Source: Streptomyces monashensis (lineage in GTDB: Bacteria > Actinomycetota > Actinomycetes > Streptomycetales > Streptomycetaceae). From it: DNA of 64,000 nt. Under the pieces are notes generated by a model, which saw only the letters and a program-made list of their open reading frames with translations, was not told where the DNA came from and ran no database searches. Positions 26,708-35,199 of the stretch are shown piece after piece (the first letter of the stretch is position 1; the number at the start of each line of letters is the position of its first letter). The stretch spans positions 1-64,000 of the forward strand of contig NZ_MLYO01000048.1 of NCBI RefSeq assembly GCF_001866665.1, given 5' to 3'. The position numbers were made by a program, and so were the translations under genes.

Positions 26708-27319
26708 ATGAACGAGGAGGGTGGACGCGAACTGGGGCGGCGGGACCGGAAGAAGGCCGCTACGCGGGGGGCGCTGCTGCACACAGCCGCCCGCATGTTC
26801 GCCGAGCACGGCTACCAGAGCACGACGGTCAAGGACATCGCCGCTGCGGCCGGCGTGACGGAACGCACTTTCTTCCGCTACTTCCCTTCCAAGGAAGACC
26901 TCGTCTTCGCGGAGATCCAAGACCTCCTGCCGCTGCTGCGCCGGGAGATCCCGCGGCGCCCCGCCGACGAGACCCCGCTCACCGCGGTCCTCAACGGACT
27001 CCTGGCCGCCGCCGGGGAACTCGACGGCGGCCTCGCCATCCTCTTCGTCGGTGCCCCGCCCCGCGACCTGTCCGCGGGCCCCGGCCGCACTCGCGTGCTC
27101 TGGGACATCGAGGCCGCCATCGCCGACGCGCTCGCCGAGCGGCTGCCGGACCACGGCGACCTGCGCACCCAGGTACTCGCCCGCGTCTGCGTGGCCGCCA
27201 TCCGCAGCGCCCTCATCGCCCACGCCGCCCAGCACACGGACGCCTCGGACCGCCGCTCCGCCGACCACTTCGTGATGCTGCTGCGCGAGGCGTTCGAGAC
27301 CGTTCGCGAAGCGCACTGA
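26708..27319 (+). CDS. TetR-family regulator of the MMPL/DUF2993 pair
   Basis: The 203-residue protein has a TetR helix-turn-helix (LLHTAARMFAEHGYQSTTVKDIAAAAGVTERTFFRYFPSKEDLVF) and a C-terminal ligand domain. ATG 26708 is preceded by AGGA; earlier in-frame starts would read through the operator. It is divergent from the DUF2993-MMPL unit across a strong double palindrome, so a local repressor is the likely role. Confidence 0.88.
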   Translation: MNEEGGRELGRRDRKKAATRGALLHTAARMFAEHGYQSTTVKDIAAAAGVTERTFFRYFPSKEDLVFAEIQDLLPLLRREIPRRPADETPLTAVLNGLLAAAGELDGGLAILFVGAPPRDLSAGPGRTRVLWDIEAAIADALAERLPDHGDLRTQVLARVCVAAIRSALIAHAAQHTDASDRRSADHFVMLLREAFETVREAH

Positions 27320-27986
27320 ACCGCCTTGAGTATGAGACGCAGCGCTCAGGCGTAAGGACCTGACGAGGCCGGGTCGGGCTACAGGGTCCGCTTTGTGGCG
27401 CACCGTGCCGCGCCGTCGCTCATGCGTCGCTCACGCCCGCGGCGATGCTGAACAGCGGGAATGGTCCCCATCGGAATAGGCCGAACCCGCCCGCAGCCAG
27501 TGACAAGAAGGGCTGTGACCTACTCGTATGCCCGGGCCCGGCGGGTCTGCCGATATTCCTCCGCCGGGATGGGCTCGCCGCCGGTCCTCATGCGCGTGGT
27601 GCACAGCAGGCCGTCGAGGGGTGGTCGACCTCGTGGTGGATGAGGCGGGCGAGGCCACGTTCTTAGACGGTGGTCGTGGTCTCGTCGGCCAGGGTGGTGG
27701 CCTCCACCGTGATTCTCATTGGGCGAGGGACGAGCCCGCGGACGTCGAAGAAGCTCAGGCAGCCCTCGTACTGCTCGTCCGTCTCCGCCGAATGTCCCAC
27801 GGCGCTGCGAGTCTCGCGATGCGGTTGGCCTCGTCGGAGCTGATCAGCCCTGCGATCACCGAAAGGAGCGGCCGATGCCACCGCCTTCGTCAACGCAGGT
27901 GCCGGGAAGAGTTGCAGGCGTCCGGGTGATCGTTGTGCTCGGATGGGGTGTACTCCCGTATCGTCCGTGGGGTGATTGATGCCACC
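27320..27986. other. Intergenic module seam with gene debris
   Basis: 667 bases without an intact gene. The centre contains a broken peptide deformylase gene on the minus strand (27520-27800). Other open frames here lack RBS and family motifs. Confidence 0.6.
27520..27800 (-). pseudogene. Peptide deformylase remnant
   Basis: Minus-strand fragments read ETDEQYEGCLSFFDVRGL (motif 2, EGCLS) and RPMRITVEATTLADET. An in-frame TAA follows at 27663-27665, then ERGLARLIHHEVDH (motif 3, HExxDH). After a small frameshift comes LDGLLCTTRMRTGGEPIP, EEYRQ. The metal ligands are recognisable, but the in-frame stop, the frameshift and the missing N-terminal third show that it is dead. Confidence 0.8.
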
Positions 27987-29015
27987 GTGGCGGCCCGAAG
28001 CGATATCGCCGACAGTGTGCTCTCAGAGTTGATCGATGCCTACGATCTCGGAGGCGTACGGGAGCGTCGCTATCTCGCTGACGGGCTGATGAACGCGAAC
28101 TGGAGGCTGGACACCCCGGTCGGGTCGTTCGCTTTGAAGCGGGTCACGGATGCCTCGCTGGAGCGGTTGCAGCGCAATCTCGGCGTGCTGGCGGCTCTCG
28201 GCGCCGAGGGTGTCCCGGTGAGTGCTCCCATCCTCACGATCTCGGGGTCCCTTGTGGCGCAGGTCGGCGGTGGCGCCTGGTGTCTGTTCCCGTGGGTGGC
28301 CGGCTCCCATGTCCGGGGTGTTGATCTCACCTTGATCCAGGTGAACGCACTGGGCGTGCACCTGGGACGCCTGCACGCGAGTCTGGGCAGGGCTTGCGGT
28401 CGAGGGCTGCTGCCAGGGGTGCCAGAGACGATCAGCGCAGACGTCACGTCGCCGGAGCGGGCGGTGGAGAAGGCCGGGCGGCTGTCCGCGGCCGTACGCG
28501 ACAAGGGCACAGGCAGCGACTTCGACAAGGAAGTCGCTGCTGCCTTGGACCACCGGCGGGCCCTCGTCTTCAAGTACGCCGATCATCGTCCGCGATCTTC
28601 GACACCTGAGGGTGATCACGGGTGGACGCATGGCGACGTGCAGTACCGGAATCTGCTGTGGGAAGGCGGGGAACTCGCCGCCGTCCTGGACTGGGACCGG
28701 GTCGCGGTGCGTCCGTACGCGGAAGAAGTCGTACGGACGGCGCAGGTGCAGTTCGGAGTGGGCGGGGTGTTCGACCTCGCGCGGGTGTCTGCCTTCGTCG
28801 GTGGGTATCGGTCGGTGGTGCCGCTGGAGCCGTCTGCGCTGGTGGACGGTGTTCGTCGGTTGTGGTGGAAGCGGGTGACGGACTTCTGGCAGCTGGAGTT
28901 CCACTACGACCGCGGTGACTTCTCCTTCGATGAGCTCTTCACTGCGGACGAGGTGCTGCTGCACTGGTGGACGGATCGGCTGGATCAGGTCGAGGACGCG
29001 TTCGCCGCGGGGTAG
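27987..29015 (+). CDS. APH/homoserine-kinase-fold phosphotransferase
   Basis: The protein of about 342 residues has a protein-kinase-like fold: FALKRV (ATP-binding Lys), GWTHGDVQYRNLLW (catalytic HGDxxxxN) and AVLDWDRVAVRPYAEEV (metal-binding Asp). It phosphorylates a small hydroxyl compound, such as an aminoglycoside, sugar or amino alcohol. The start is uncertain: GTG 27987, GTG 27972, GTG 27948 or TTG 27933 are in frame, none with a clear RBS. The 3' end overlaps the convergent glycosyltransferase gene by 31 nt. A link to that operon is inferred. Confidence 0.75.
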   Translation: MAARSDIADSVLSELIDAYDLGGVRERRYLADGLMNANWRLDTPVGSFALKRVTDASLERLQRNLGVLAALGAEGVPVSAPILTISGSLVAQVGGGAWCLFPWVAGSHVRGVDLTLIQVNALGVHLGRLHASLGRACGRGLLPGVPETISADVTSPERAVEKAGRLSAAVRDKGTGSDFDKEVAAALDHRRALVFKYADHRPRSSTPEGDHGWTHGDVQYRNLLWEGGELAAVLDWDRVAVRPYAEEVVRTAQVQFGVGGVFDLARVSAFVGGYRSVVPLEPSALVDGVRRLWWKRVTDFWQLEFHYDRGDFSFDELFTADEVLLHWWTDRLDQVEDAFAAG

Positions 29016-30046
29016 ATCCCGAGGCGTTCGAGGTCCGGCAGGCGGGGGCGGGTGAAGGCGGTCGCTCGTCGCCGCGCCTGCTCCCCCAGGGTGTGGTGGT
29101 CAGTGGCGCGTATGGCCTGCGCCCACTCCTTCGCGCCGGCCTCGGCGGGAAGCACGATGCCCGCGTTACCTATGGCTTCGGGGATGCCGCCCCGGTCGCT
29201 GCCGATGCTCGGGGTCCCGTGCAGTGCGGCTTCGATGATGACGCGGGGAAATGCGTCCTGCACCGTGGATGGCACGAGCAGGAGGCGGTGGCTGCGGTAG
29301 AGGGGACTCATGTCGTAGACCCGGGGCACGTAGGTCACGTTGGGGTAGCCGGCGAACTGCTCGGCCGTGTTCCACCAGCCTTCCACCAGGGTGAAGCGCT
29401 GTTCGGGCATGCGGCGGATGAGCTGGTGCACCAGGTCGGCGCCTTTCGCCGGGATCGGGTTGACCATGAGCACGGCCCTGGCTCTCTCGCGGCGGTGCTG
29501 CCACGGCTTGGGCGGTGTGAAGGGCGGATACAGGACGGACAGTTGTGTGCCGTCGGTCGGGGGTGCTAGCCGGAGAACGAATTCGGAGACGGCCAGTCCG
29601 TGGTGAGGGCTGCCGGAGAGGACGCCGAGTCCCGTCTTGGAGATCGAGTGCAGGATTCCTGCGACGAGGGCGGCGGGCCGGGCTTGGGCGACGATGTCGG
29701 CCGCGCCTTCCTGCGAGGTGAACACCACATCCGGTCGTGCCTGGGTCAGCACGCCCCGGAGAGCTGACGTGATCCGCTGCTGCGGTACGGCGAGGCAGTA
29801 CACCCCGTTCCACCTGTAGTGGAGGCCCTCCTGGGTCTCCTCGTACGCGGTGTTGTGCTCGTCGAGGAAGGTCCGCATCTGGGCGGTCTGTGGGGTCTGG
29901 TCCCAGGGCGCTTGGTGGGAGCCGAGGTAGATGGTGCGCCATCCGGTTGCCGCGAGTTCTTCGGCGAGGAGTTGCTGGGTGACCTCCGCTCCGCCGATGA
30001 GAAACGGAGGCGGGGTACGCCGCCATGCGAAGAGAGCTGTAGGCAT
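28985..30046 (-). CDS. Glycosyltransferase, GT-B fold (GT4-like)
   Basis: The 353-residue protein has an N-terminal acceptor domain (RRTPPPFLIGGAEVTQQLLAEEL) and a C-terminal nucleotide-sugar domain: RAVLMVNPIPAKGADL, VTYVPRVYDMSPLYRSHRLLLVPS, DAFPRVIIEAALHGTPSIGSDRGGIPEAIG. The last block is the usual E-x7-E-type donor site. It is the last gene of a six-gene coupled operon, 7 nt after the kinase gene. Donor and acceptor are unknown. Confidence 0.85.
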   Translation of the reverse strand: MPTALFAWRRTPPPFLIGGAEVTQQLLAEELAATGWRTIYLGSHQAPWDQTPQTAQMRTFLDEHNTAYEETQEGLHYRWNGVYCLAVPQQRITSALRGVLTQARPDVVFTSQEGAADIVAQARPAALVAGILHSISKTGLGVLSGSPHHGLAVSEFVLRLAPPTDGTQLSVLYPPFTPPKPWQHRRERARAVLMVNPIPAKGADLVHQLIRRMPEQRFTLVEGWWNTAEQFAGYPNVTYVPRVYDMSPLYRSHRLLLVPSTVQDAFPRVIIEAALHGTPSIGSDRGGIPEAIGNAGIVLPAEAGAKEWAQAIRATDHHTLGEQARRRATAFTRPRLPDLERLGIYPAANASST

Positions 30047-30053
30047 GGGGCGG

Positions 30054-30668
30054 TCACCTGGTCCAGTACGTGACGAGGGCTTCCACCGCGTGCGCGACTG
30101 CCTCCTGGCTGGTGTCGGCGGGGATGACGGTCACCTCCCGCGACACCGGCGGCTGCGCTGCGGAGATGAAGTAGTCCCGAGCGTGCGCGAGGAACGCCGG
30201 CTCGTGAAGGAAGTACTCGGACTCGGCCGCCGTGTGCCCGGCCGACTTGCGTCGCAGGGCCAGCTCTTCGGCGGGTACGTCGAGGTAGAGGGTGTGGTGG
30301 GGGCGCAGGAACGGCAGCTCCTGGAGGCGGTCGCGCAGGCGATGGTGGACGTCGTAGCCGAACAGGGCGTCGAGCGCGTGAGCATGAGCCAGCAGGGTGT
30401 CCACCGAGCGATCGAGAATGACGACCGGTTTGGCGCTGACGAGCACCCGGCGCACGCGAGCGCCTTCGATGCCCATGAACGTCTCGAACGCGGCGAGCTG
30501 TTCCGCTGCGGATGCGGTACGGGCGGGTGGGATGTCGGCGCGGCGGGCGATGTGCTGGACGTAGCAGTCCGAGACGAAGGCCTGCTCCTCGATGCCGCGC
30601 GTGCGCAGGTGTCGAATCACAGTCGACTTTCCGGCGTACGAGGGCCCTTCGAGGGCGATGATCTTCAC
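30054..30668 (-). CDS. P-loop kinase (thymidylate-kinase-like), small-molecule kinase
   Basis: The 204-residue protein has Walker A EGPSYAGKST at about residues 8-17, a VVILDRSVDTLL (DRS) strand and a LYLDVPAEELALRRKSAG lid region. It resembles deoxynucleoside or thymidylate kinases, but the substrate loop differs. GTG 30668 overlaps the preceding gene's stop by 4 nt. Inside a sugar operon it may phosphorylate a sugar, aminocyclitol or nucleoside; this is inferred. Confidence 0.75.
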   Translation of the reverse strand: MKIIALEGPSYAGKSTVIRHLRTRGIEEQAFVSDCYVQHIARRADIPPARTASAAEQLAAFETFMGIEGARVRRVLVSAKPVVILDRSVDTLLAHAHALDALFGYDVHHRLRDRLQELPFLRPHHTLYLDVPAEELALRRKSAGHTAAESEYFLHEPAFLAHARDYFISAAQPPVSREVTVIPADTSQEAVAHAVEALVTYWTR

Positions 30669-31561
30669 AGCGACTCCGTCCGGTAGAAGCGTTCTGCGAA
30701 GGCTCCCGTGCCGCTCAGGAGGTCGGCCGCCGTGGTCCACGCGTGCCGGATCGGCCGGTACATCTTCCGTGCTGGGTGCATCTGCGAGCCGTGCATGTGG
30801 AGGACCGTGGTCTTGTCGAGGACGACGGCGGTGATGTCGACGAGCTCGGGGGCCAGGGCGAGCCCGGTACGTGCTCGGAAGAGGTGCTGGTCGCAGCCGG
30901 CGAGGGCGTAGGTGGGCCAGAACGCGAGGTCTTCCCAGAACCAGCGACATCCGAGGCGTACTGCTGCCGCGTGTACGAGGAGGTGGTCGGGGTGGCGGGT
31001 GACGGCAGCCGGAGCGAGGAGTTCGGCCTCGGGGTGGGCTTCGACGATCTCGCGGAGTTCGTCCGTGATCCGGTCCAGGCGGTCTTGGCCGAACGGGCGG
31101 TACGGGGGCTCGGCGTCCTGATGGCCGAGGAGGATCCGGTCGGCGGCGAAGGGTGCCAGGGCAGCCGCTCCTTCCCGGCTGCGCAGGTCGGATACGACGG
31201 CCTCGGTGCCGTAGGTGTCCTCCACGGCCGGGTGGACGCTGGTGGAGCGGGTGAACACCGTGTTCACGGTGAGCGGTCGGGGATGGGCGAGGAAGGTTCC
31301 GGAGGCGGACAGGGCGAAGTCGTCGTGGTGCGGTTCGATGGCGAGCACCGGGCGGCCGACAGGGCGGCGCATCTCGATGAAGTAGCGGTGCCCGCTGTGC
31401 GGGGCCTTGAGCTCAATGATCCGGTGGTCGTGGGCGCGGTGGCGTTCTGCCAGGCGCTCGGTCCACTGCTGGTGGGCGCGCATGAGGTCGTCGGGGAAGG
31501 TGTAGATCCCTTCCGCGTCCGGTACGGGCGGCGTCACGGTCATGGCGGGCTCCGGGGTCAT
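30665..31561 (-). CDS. PIG-L family (LmbE-like) deacetylase
   Basis: The 298-residue zinc deacetylase has the metal motif EPHHDDFALSASG (PHxDD, about residue 74) and a second site VTRHPDHLLVH. Family members remove acetyl from GlcNAc groups in mycothiol, 2-deoxystreptamine antibiotics, teicoplanin and GPI synthesis. ATG 31561 overlaps the upstream GT2 stop (ATGA). In an operon with glycosyltransferases it probably deacetylates a freshly transferred N-acetyl sugar. Confidence 0.85.
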   Translation of the reverse strand: MTPEPAMTVTPPVPDAEGIYTFPDDLMRAHQQWTERLAERHRAHDHRIIELKAPHSGHRYFIEMRRPVGRPVLAIEPHHDDFALSASGTFLAHPRPLTVNTVFTRSTSVHPAVEDTYGTEAVVSDLRSREGAAALAPFAADRILLGHQDAEPPYRPFGQDRLDRITDELREIVEAHPEAELLAPAAVTRHPDHLLVHAAAVRLGCRWFWEDLAFWPTYALAGCDQHLFRARTGLALAPELVDITAVVLDKTTVLHMHGSQMHPARKMYRPIRHAWTTAADLLSGTGAFAERFYRTESL

Positions 31562-32289
31562 CGGACAGTGGTCTGGTACCAGTGGCGCCACATACGCGGG
31601 GAGTTGAGCCGCAGCCGGGCGGTGACGGGGTTCTGCCACCAAAGCATCCGGAGACTGGACCACTGGTCGTAACGGCGGGTGGAGGGGCGTACGCGCAGAT
31701 CGTCGAGGATCACGACCGGTGCGTTCTTGCTGCGGCCGTGGGCCGTCAGGCGGTGGAAGAACTCGACGTCCTCGCTCATGAACAGGTCGTCGCGGTATCC
31801 GCCGACCGCTTGGAAGGCCGCTGCGGTGGCGAACTGGGCGACGCCCTGTGCGCCGCCGTGGTTGGTGCGGTAGTGGTCCCAGTAGGCGCAGAGCAGTCGT
31901 GCGCCGAGTCGCTTGGGTGTGTAGAGGGGCGGGATGGCACCGCCGACGGCGCCGTCGTCCATGGCGGTGGCCGCGGCGGTGATGGCCTCCATGGGCAGGG
32001 CGACGTCGGCGTCCGTGAAGAACAGCCTGCGGCCTTCCGCGGCAGCCGCGCCGGTGTTGCGTACCCGGCCGATATTGCGGACGGTCTCGCTGATCACTCG
32101 GACGCCGAAGGAGGCGGCCATGTCGGCAGTGGCATCGGTGGAGGCGTTGTCCACCACGATCACCTCTCCCCGTTCACCACTTGTCTCCTGCCAGCGTTCG
32201 AGGGAGGCGAGGACGGTGGGGAGGTAGCGGGGCAGGTAGGTGGCTTCGTTGTGGGCTGGAATGACCACTGTCAGTCCAGGGCTGGTCAT
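31558..32289 (-). CDS. Glycosyltransferase family 2 (GT-A fold)
   Basis: The 243-residue protein has LTVVIPAHNEATYLPRYL, EVIVVDNASTDATADMA, RNTGAAAAEGRRLFFTDADVALP (DxD metal site) and DLFMSEDVEFFHRL (ED catalytic base). It has no membrane helices, so it is a soluble transferase. The start overlaps the APH gene and the end overlaps the PIG-L gene, each by 4 nt. Substrates are unknown. Confidence 0.88.
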   Translation of the reverse strand: MTSPGLTVVIPAHNEATYLPRYLPTVLASLERWQETSGERGEVIVVDNASTDATADMAASFGVRVISETVRNIGRVRNTGAAAAEGRRLFFTDADVALPMEAITAAATAMDDGAVGGAIPPLYTPKRLGARLLCAYWDHYRTNHGGAQGVAQFATAAAFQAVGGYRDDLFMSEDVEFFHRLTAHGRSKNAPVVILDDLRVRPSTRRYDQWSSLRMLWWQNPVTARLRLNSPRMWRHWYQTTVR

Positions 32290-33167
32290 CGGGATATCCC
32301 TTCGCTGCGTGGTGTGCGGAAGAGGTGCGGTGTCTGACGTGCCAGTTCGGCCAGGCGGTCCGACCACAAGCGGCGGCTGGCGCCGGGCGTGGCGTGGGCC
32401 CAGCAGCGGGCGGTGTGGATGACCGTCCAAGCCGAGAGCCGGATGTCGCCCAGGGGCGCCGCGTAGGCGTCGAGCAGCGTGCGGCGGTCCCATGGAGTGT
32501 GGGCTGCGGTCATGACGAGGGCGTGGGCCACGTCCGCCTCTCGCCGGCCAGGCGCGGCATCGGTGAAGTCGACCAGGTAGCGCGTGCCGCGCGGGCCGGA
32601 GAGGACGACGTTGTCGAAGTGGATGTCGCCGTGGCACCACACGCTGGGTACACGCTCCGGCGTGTCGGCGACGACGGCGAGGGCGGGCCCGATCCGGTTC
32701 ATCAGCTCGGGTGGGCAGCGGCGGGCCAGGGAGGAGACCGAGTCGAAGAACGGGCGGCGTGGCACCGCCTGCTCGACCGGGGCTCGGTGCAGGCGCGCGA
32801 GGAGGCCGCCGAGGTCCTTGAGGGCTTGGGCATGCGGGATATGGCCGGAACGAATGGCGGCACCCAGTGTGTGTGCGCCGAGGTCAGAGGTGATGAGCGC
32901 GGTGGCTCCCTCGCTGCTGATGGTGCTGCTGCCGAGGACTTGCGGGACAGGCACAGCGACTCCAGCCGCGCGGATGGCGGCGGCCTCGGTCAGCGCGTTG
33001 CTGCGGGCAGTGTGGTCGTACAGCTTCACGATCACGCTTCGGCCGTCTCGGAGGCCGGCCCGGAACACGGCCGTTCGGGAACCCGCCGACAGGCGCTCCG
33101 CGCTCCAGGCGGGTGTCCCGAGGAGGGTGCTGCACGCGCGGGCGACCATGGCGGGCGGCGGGGTCAT
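32286..33167 (-). CDS. APH-fold phosphotransferase in glycoconjugate operon
   Basis: The 293-residue protein has VIVKLYDH (ATP Lys), VWCHGDIHFDNVVL (catalytic HGDxxxxN) and YLVDFTDAAPGRREADVAHA (metal Asp). It is a second member of the kinase fold seen at 27,987 but only distantly similar. Overlaps of 4 nt at both ends mean it is translated with its neighbours. It may phosphorylate the operon's sugar product, for activation or self-protection as in aminoglycoside producers. Confidence 0.85.
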   Translation of the reverse strand: MTPPPAMVARACSTLLGTPAWSAERLSAGSRTAVFRAGLRDGRSVIVKLYDHTARSNALTEAAAIRAAGVAVPVPQVLGSSTISSEGATALITSDLGAHTLGAAIRSGHIPHAQALKDLGGLLARLHRAPVEQAVPRRPFFDSVSSLARRCPPELMNRIGPALAVVADTPERVPSVWCHGDIHFDNVVLSGPRGTRYLVDFTDAAPGRREADVAHALVMTAAHTPWDRRTLLDAYAAPLGDIRLSAWTVIHTARCWAHATPGASRRLWSDRLAELARQTPHLFRTPRSEGISR

Positions 33168-34051
33168 CGAAGGCCCGCCGGCTCGGGATGGGCGGCGCCC
33201 AGCGCGCGGACGTGTCGCAGGGTCCGCTTCAGGAGAGTGCGGTACTCCCGTACGTCGTCCGTATCGGGACAGTCCGCCTGCCACGGTTTCTCCGGGCCTA
33301 CGAAGTGGATGAGGCGGGCGGCCGGGTCCGGCCGCAAGGGGCGGGTGATGACGCGGCGTACCCAGTCGCCGCGTTCGAGGTACCGGACCACTTCGAACCG
33401 GTTGTATGCGGCGTCGGCCGCCCGCACGCGGCCGGTGTGGAGGAGCCACAGGTTCAGGGCGTCCTGGTCGTTGTGGAGGATGTGCCTGCGGTGTCTGGCC
33501 AGGGTCTGCTCGACGCCGTGTCGGATACGTGGCAGATCGGCGGTGTGAGCCCACAGGAGACCGGCGTTGAAGTAGGGACGGTCCCTCAGACGCGGCCAGC
33601 GGTCCACGGCACCCGGCAGAGCGGGACAGCGACCGACTGCCGGGTTGAACTCGTCACGTACGGCGCCGACCTCGCCGGGGCGGAGAGCGTGGAGCGGGGT
33701 GGTCAGGTCGTCGCAGACCAGGACGTCGGCGTCCACGTAGATCAGGTACGGGCGGCGGACGAAGTTGGGCGTGAACTCGAAGCGCAGATAGGTGGTGACG
33801 GTGATGTACGAGGTGTCCGCCATCCGTGCGGAGCGAAGCGGGGAGCGGCGGGCCAGGGCGAAGGAGCCGAAGCCGACCCGTTTGGAGAGGTGGGCCAGGA
33901 GCTGCACCTGTGGTGCTCCGAGGTCGAAGGTGAGGAAGCGCAGTGCTGCGGCCTTGCGGGCGCGGGGGCTGAGGCTGTCCGCCAGGGAGGTGATCGTGGC
34001 GAGGCCGGGGGTGAGGTAGTGCCGGTCGATGCAGATGCCGAACGCGTACAC
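33164..34051 (-). CDS. GT8-like glycosyltransferase
   Basis: The 295-residue protein has a GT-A fold: YLIYVDADVLVCDDL (DxD about 106-108), RPYFNAGLLWAHTADLP, HILHNDQDALNLWL and RLIHFVGPEKPW (C-terminal His metal ligand). The order matches GT8 galactosyl/glucosyltransferases. GTG 34051 follows GGAAGG. It is the first gene of the six-gene operon, so a promoter should lie at 34,052-34,160, where no consensus is obvious. Confidence 0.8.
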   Translation of the reverse strand: MYAFGICIDRHYLTPGLATITSLADSLSPRARKAAALRFLTFDLGAPQVQLLAHLSKRVGFGSFALARRSPLRSARMADTSYITVTTYLRFEFTPNFVRRPYLIYVDADVLVCDDLTTPLHALRPGEVGAVRDEFNPAVGRCPALPGAVDRWPRLRDRPYFNAGLLWAHTADLPRIRHGVEQTLARHRRHILHNDQDALNLWLLHTGRVRAADAAYNRFEVVRYLERGDWVRRVITRPLRPDPAARLIHFVGPEKPWQADCPDTDDVREYRTLLKRTLRHVRALGAAHPEPAGLR

Positions 34052-34160
34052 GGCGGGTCCGCCTTCCGGGCGTGGTGTAGGAAAGAGATCTGGCGATGAA
34101 CTGAACCGCCAGCGTCTGCTTGCCCTGCGGCTGAGCTGGGCTGGCAGCGGAGAGCAGGAG

Positions 34161-34364
34161 TTAGAACGCGCGGTCGGCTTCGTGCGGGCCGACATCCGGT
34201 TGGCTGACCGTCGGCCGCTGGCCGGCGGCGAGGTCCTCATGGTCGTTGGTAATCAACGTGCCGAGCGTGAATACGGCAGCGAGCTGGCCGGTGAACCACA
34301 CGCCGATGCAGAACCGCTCGACCGAATCGACGGCCCCACCACGGGCTTTGTGGCGGCTGCGCAT
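34161..34364 (-). CDS. Small membrane protein
   Basis: The 67-residue protein has one hydrophobic helix (FCIGVWFTGQLAAVFTLGTLI, about 19-39) after a basic N-terminus. The ATG shares a base with the stop of the upstream 68-residue gene (TGATG), which supports translation. No family is recognised. It belongs to a three-gene set of small genes. Confidence 0.55.
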   Translation of the reverse strand: MRSRHKARGGAVDSVERFCIGVWFTGQLAAVFTLGTLITNDHEDLAAGQRPTVSQPDVGPHEADRAF

Positions 34365-34570
34365 CAGGTGGTCTTCTTTCGGCTCAGGCGGTCTGTGCGC
34401 GTCTCGATGACGTGGAGGGTGTCGGGCTCGTCCGTCTCCCACTGAGTTGTGGGGCTGCCCGACTCCGGACGCAGGACCCACGCCGTGCCCTGCTTGATGT
34501 CGGTGACGATGGCGTGACGTCCGTCAGCGCCCTCGACCAGGTCGCCGACCTCCGCCTGTGCCCGGGTCAC
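34364..34570 (-). CDS. Small conserved protein of Streptomyces mobile-element type
   Basis: The 68-residue protein reads RAQAEVGDLVEGADGRHAIVTDIKQGTAWVLRPESG, a small beta-rich domain seen beside XRE regulators in Streptomyces. GTG 34570 overlaps the previous stop (GTGA) and has GGAG upstream. Function unknown. Confidence 0.6.
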   Translation of the reverse strand: MTRAQAEVGDLVEGADGRHAIVTDIKQGTAWVLRPESGSPTTQWETDEPDTLHVIETRTDRLSRKKTT

Positions 34571-35010
34571 GAGACGGCTCCAGGCACCAGGTCTTTCCAC
34601 AGCCACCAGCCCGAGGAAGCTTCGAGCAAGATGCGTCGGCGTTCGTGCTGCCCGGGGGTCTGGCGGGCCGGTGGGGACGTGGCCTCGGCGAGGAAGCCGC
34701 CCCGGTCACGAATGAGGACACCGAGTGCGGCGAACTGTCCGGCGTCTTCGGCGAGGTGGGAGATTCCGGCGACGATGATGCCGCGGACCAGGCCAGAGGA
34801 CAGTGCGCTCGTGACAGCCGCCCAAGCCGGGCGGGCGTCCAACGGCACGCACGGGTCGTCGTCGGACCAGGCGCCGGTCACATGCCAGTGTCGGGCGTCG
34901 GCGTAGTGGCGTGCGCGGCGCTCGGCCTCGCGGGCAGCGGCCGATTCGGCCGCACAGGAGTAGACGGCAACCGGCACGTGTCCGATGCCGCCGCATGGGG
35001 ATTTCGGCAT
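34567..35010 (-). CDS. Resolvase-like protein, probably without catalytic serine
   Basis: The 147-residue protein resembles the N-terminal domain of serine recombinases: HVPVAVYSCAAESAAAREAE, then HYADARHWHVTGAWSDDD, then WAAVTSALSSGLVRGIIVAGISHLAED (the usual RVDRLGRD position is ISHLAED). The first strand has the Ser displaced, and there is no C-terminal DNA-binding domain. It is probably inactive as a recombinase, perhaps a regulator. ATG 35010 is chosen at the domain start but lacks a strong RBS. Confidence 0.55.
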   Translation of the reverse strand: MPKSPCGGIGHVPVAVYSCAAESAAAREAERRARHYADARHWHVTGAWSDDDPCVPLDARPAWAAVTSALSSGLVRGIIVAGISHLAEDAGQFAALGVLIRDRGGFLAEATSPPARQTPGQHERRRILLEASSGWWLWKDLVPGAVS

Positions 35011-35130
35011 GCGGCCAGCGTGCTGTCGGTGGTGTGCCCAGGACAGGCACGGCTCGTGGCGGCGCCGCGAAGTCATGACGCGGCGGACTGCCACGTCCCG
35101 TGCTGCTGCACGTTTGTTTCTCCAGCAGGA

Positions 35131-35190
35131 CTGCTACGGAGCGTGGCAGCCGGGCTGGTGGCGGCTGTGTGGGCTGCTACGGAGCGTGGC
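35131..35190. repeat. 17-bp direct repeat upstream of resolvase-like gene
   Basis: CTGCTACGGAGCGTGGC occurs at 35131-35147 and again at 35174-35190, 43 bp apart. It lies in the gap between the XRE regulator and the resolvase-like gene, where an operator would be expected. Confidence 0.65.
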
Positions 35191-35199
35191 GGTGAGCGA

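Noticed and set aside
27933..27986. TTG 27933 as firm start of the APH-fold kinase
   Set aside because: No RBS precedes it, and several GTG codons are in frame before the conserved region. The start is left open with GTG 27987 as a working choice.
30743..32337. Plus-strand frames across the sugar operon (30743-31672, 31582-32337)
   Set aside because: The minus strand has full PIG-L and GT2 motifs with 4-nt overlaps. The plus frames are Gly/Val-rich shadows.
35131..35190. TGCTACGGAGCGTGGCA as a further BlaI box
   Set aside because: It resembles a 6-5-6 site at 35132 but is part of a 17-bp direct repeat 25 kb away inside the element, with a non-matching right half in the second copy.
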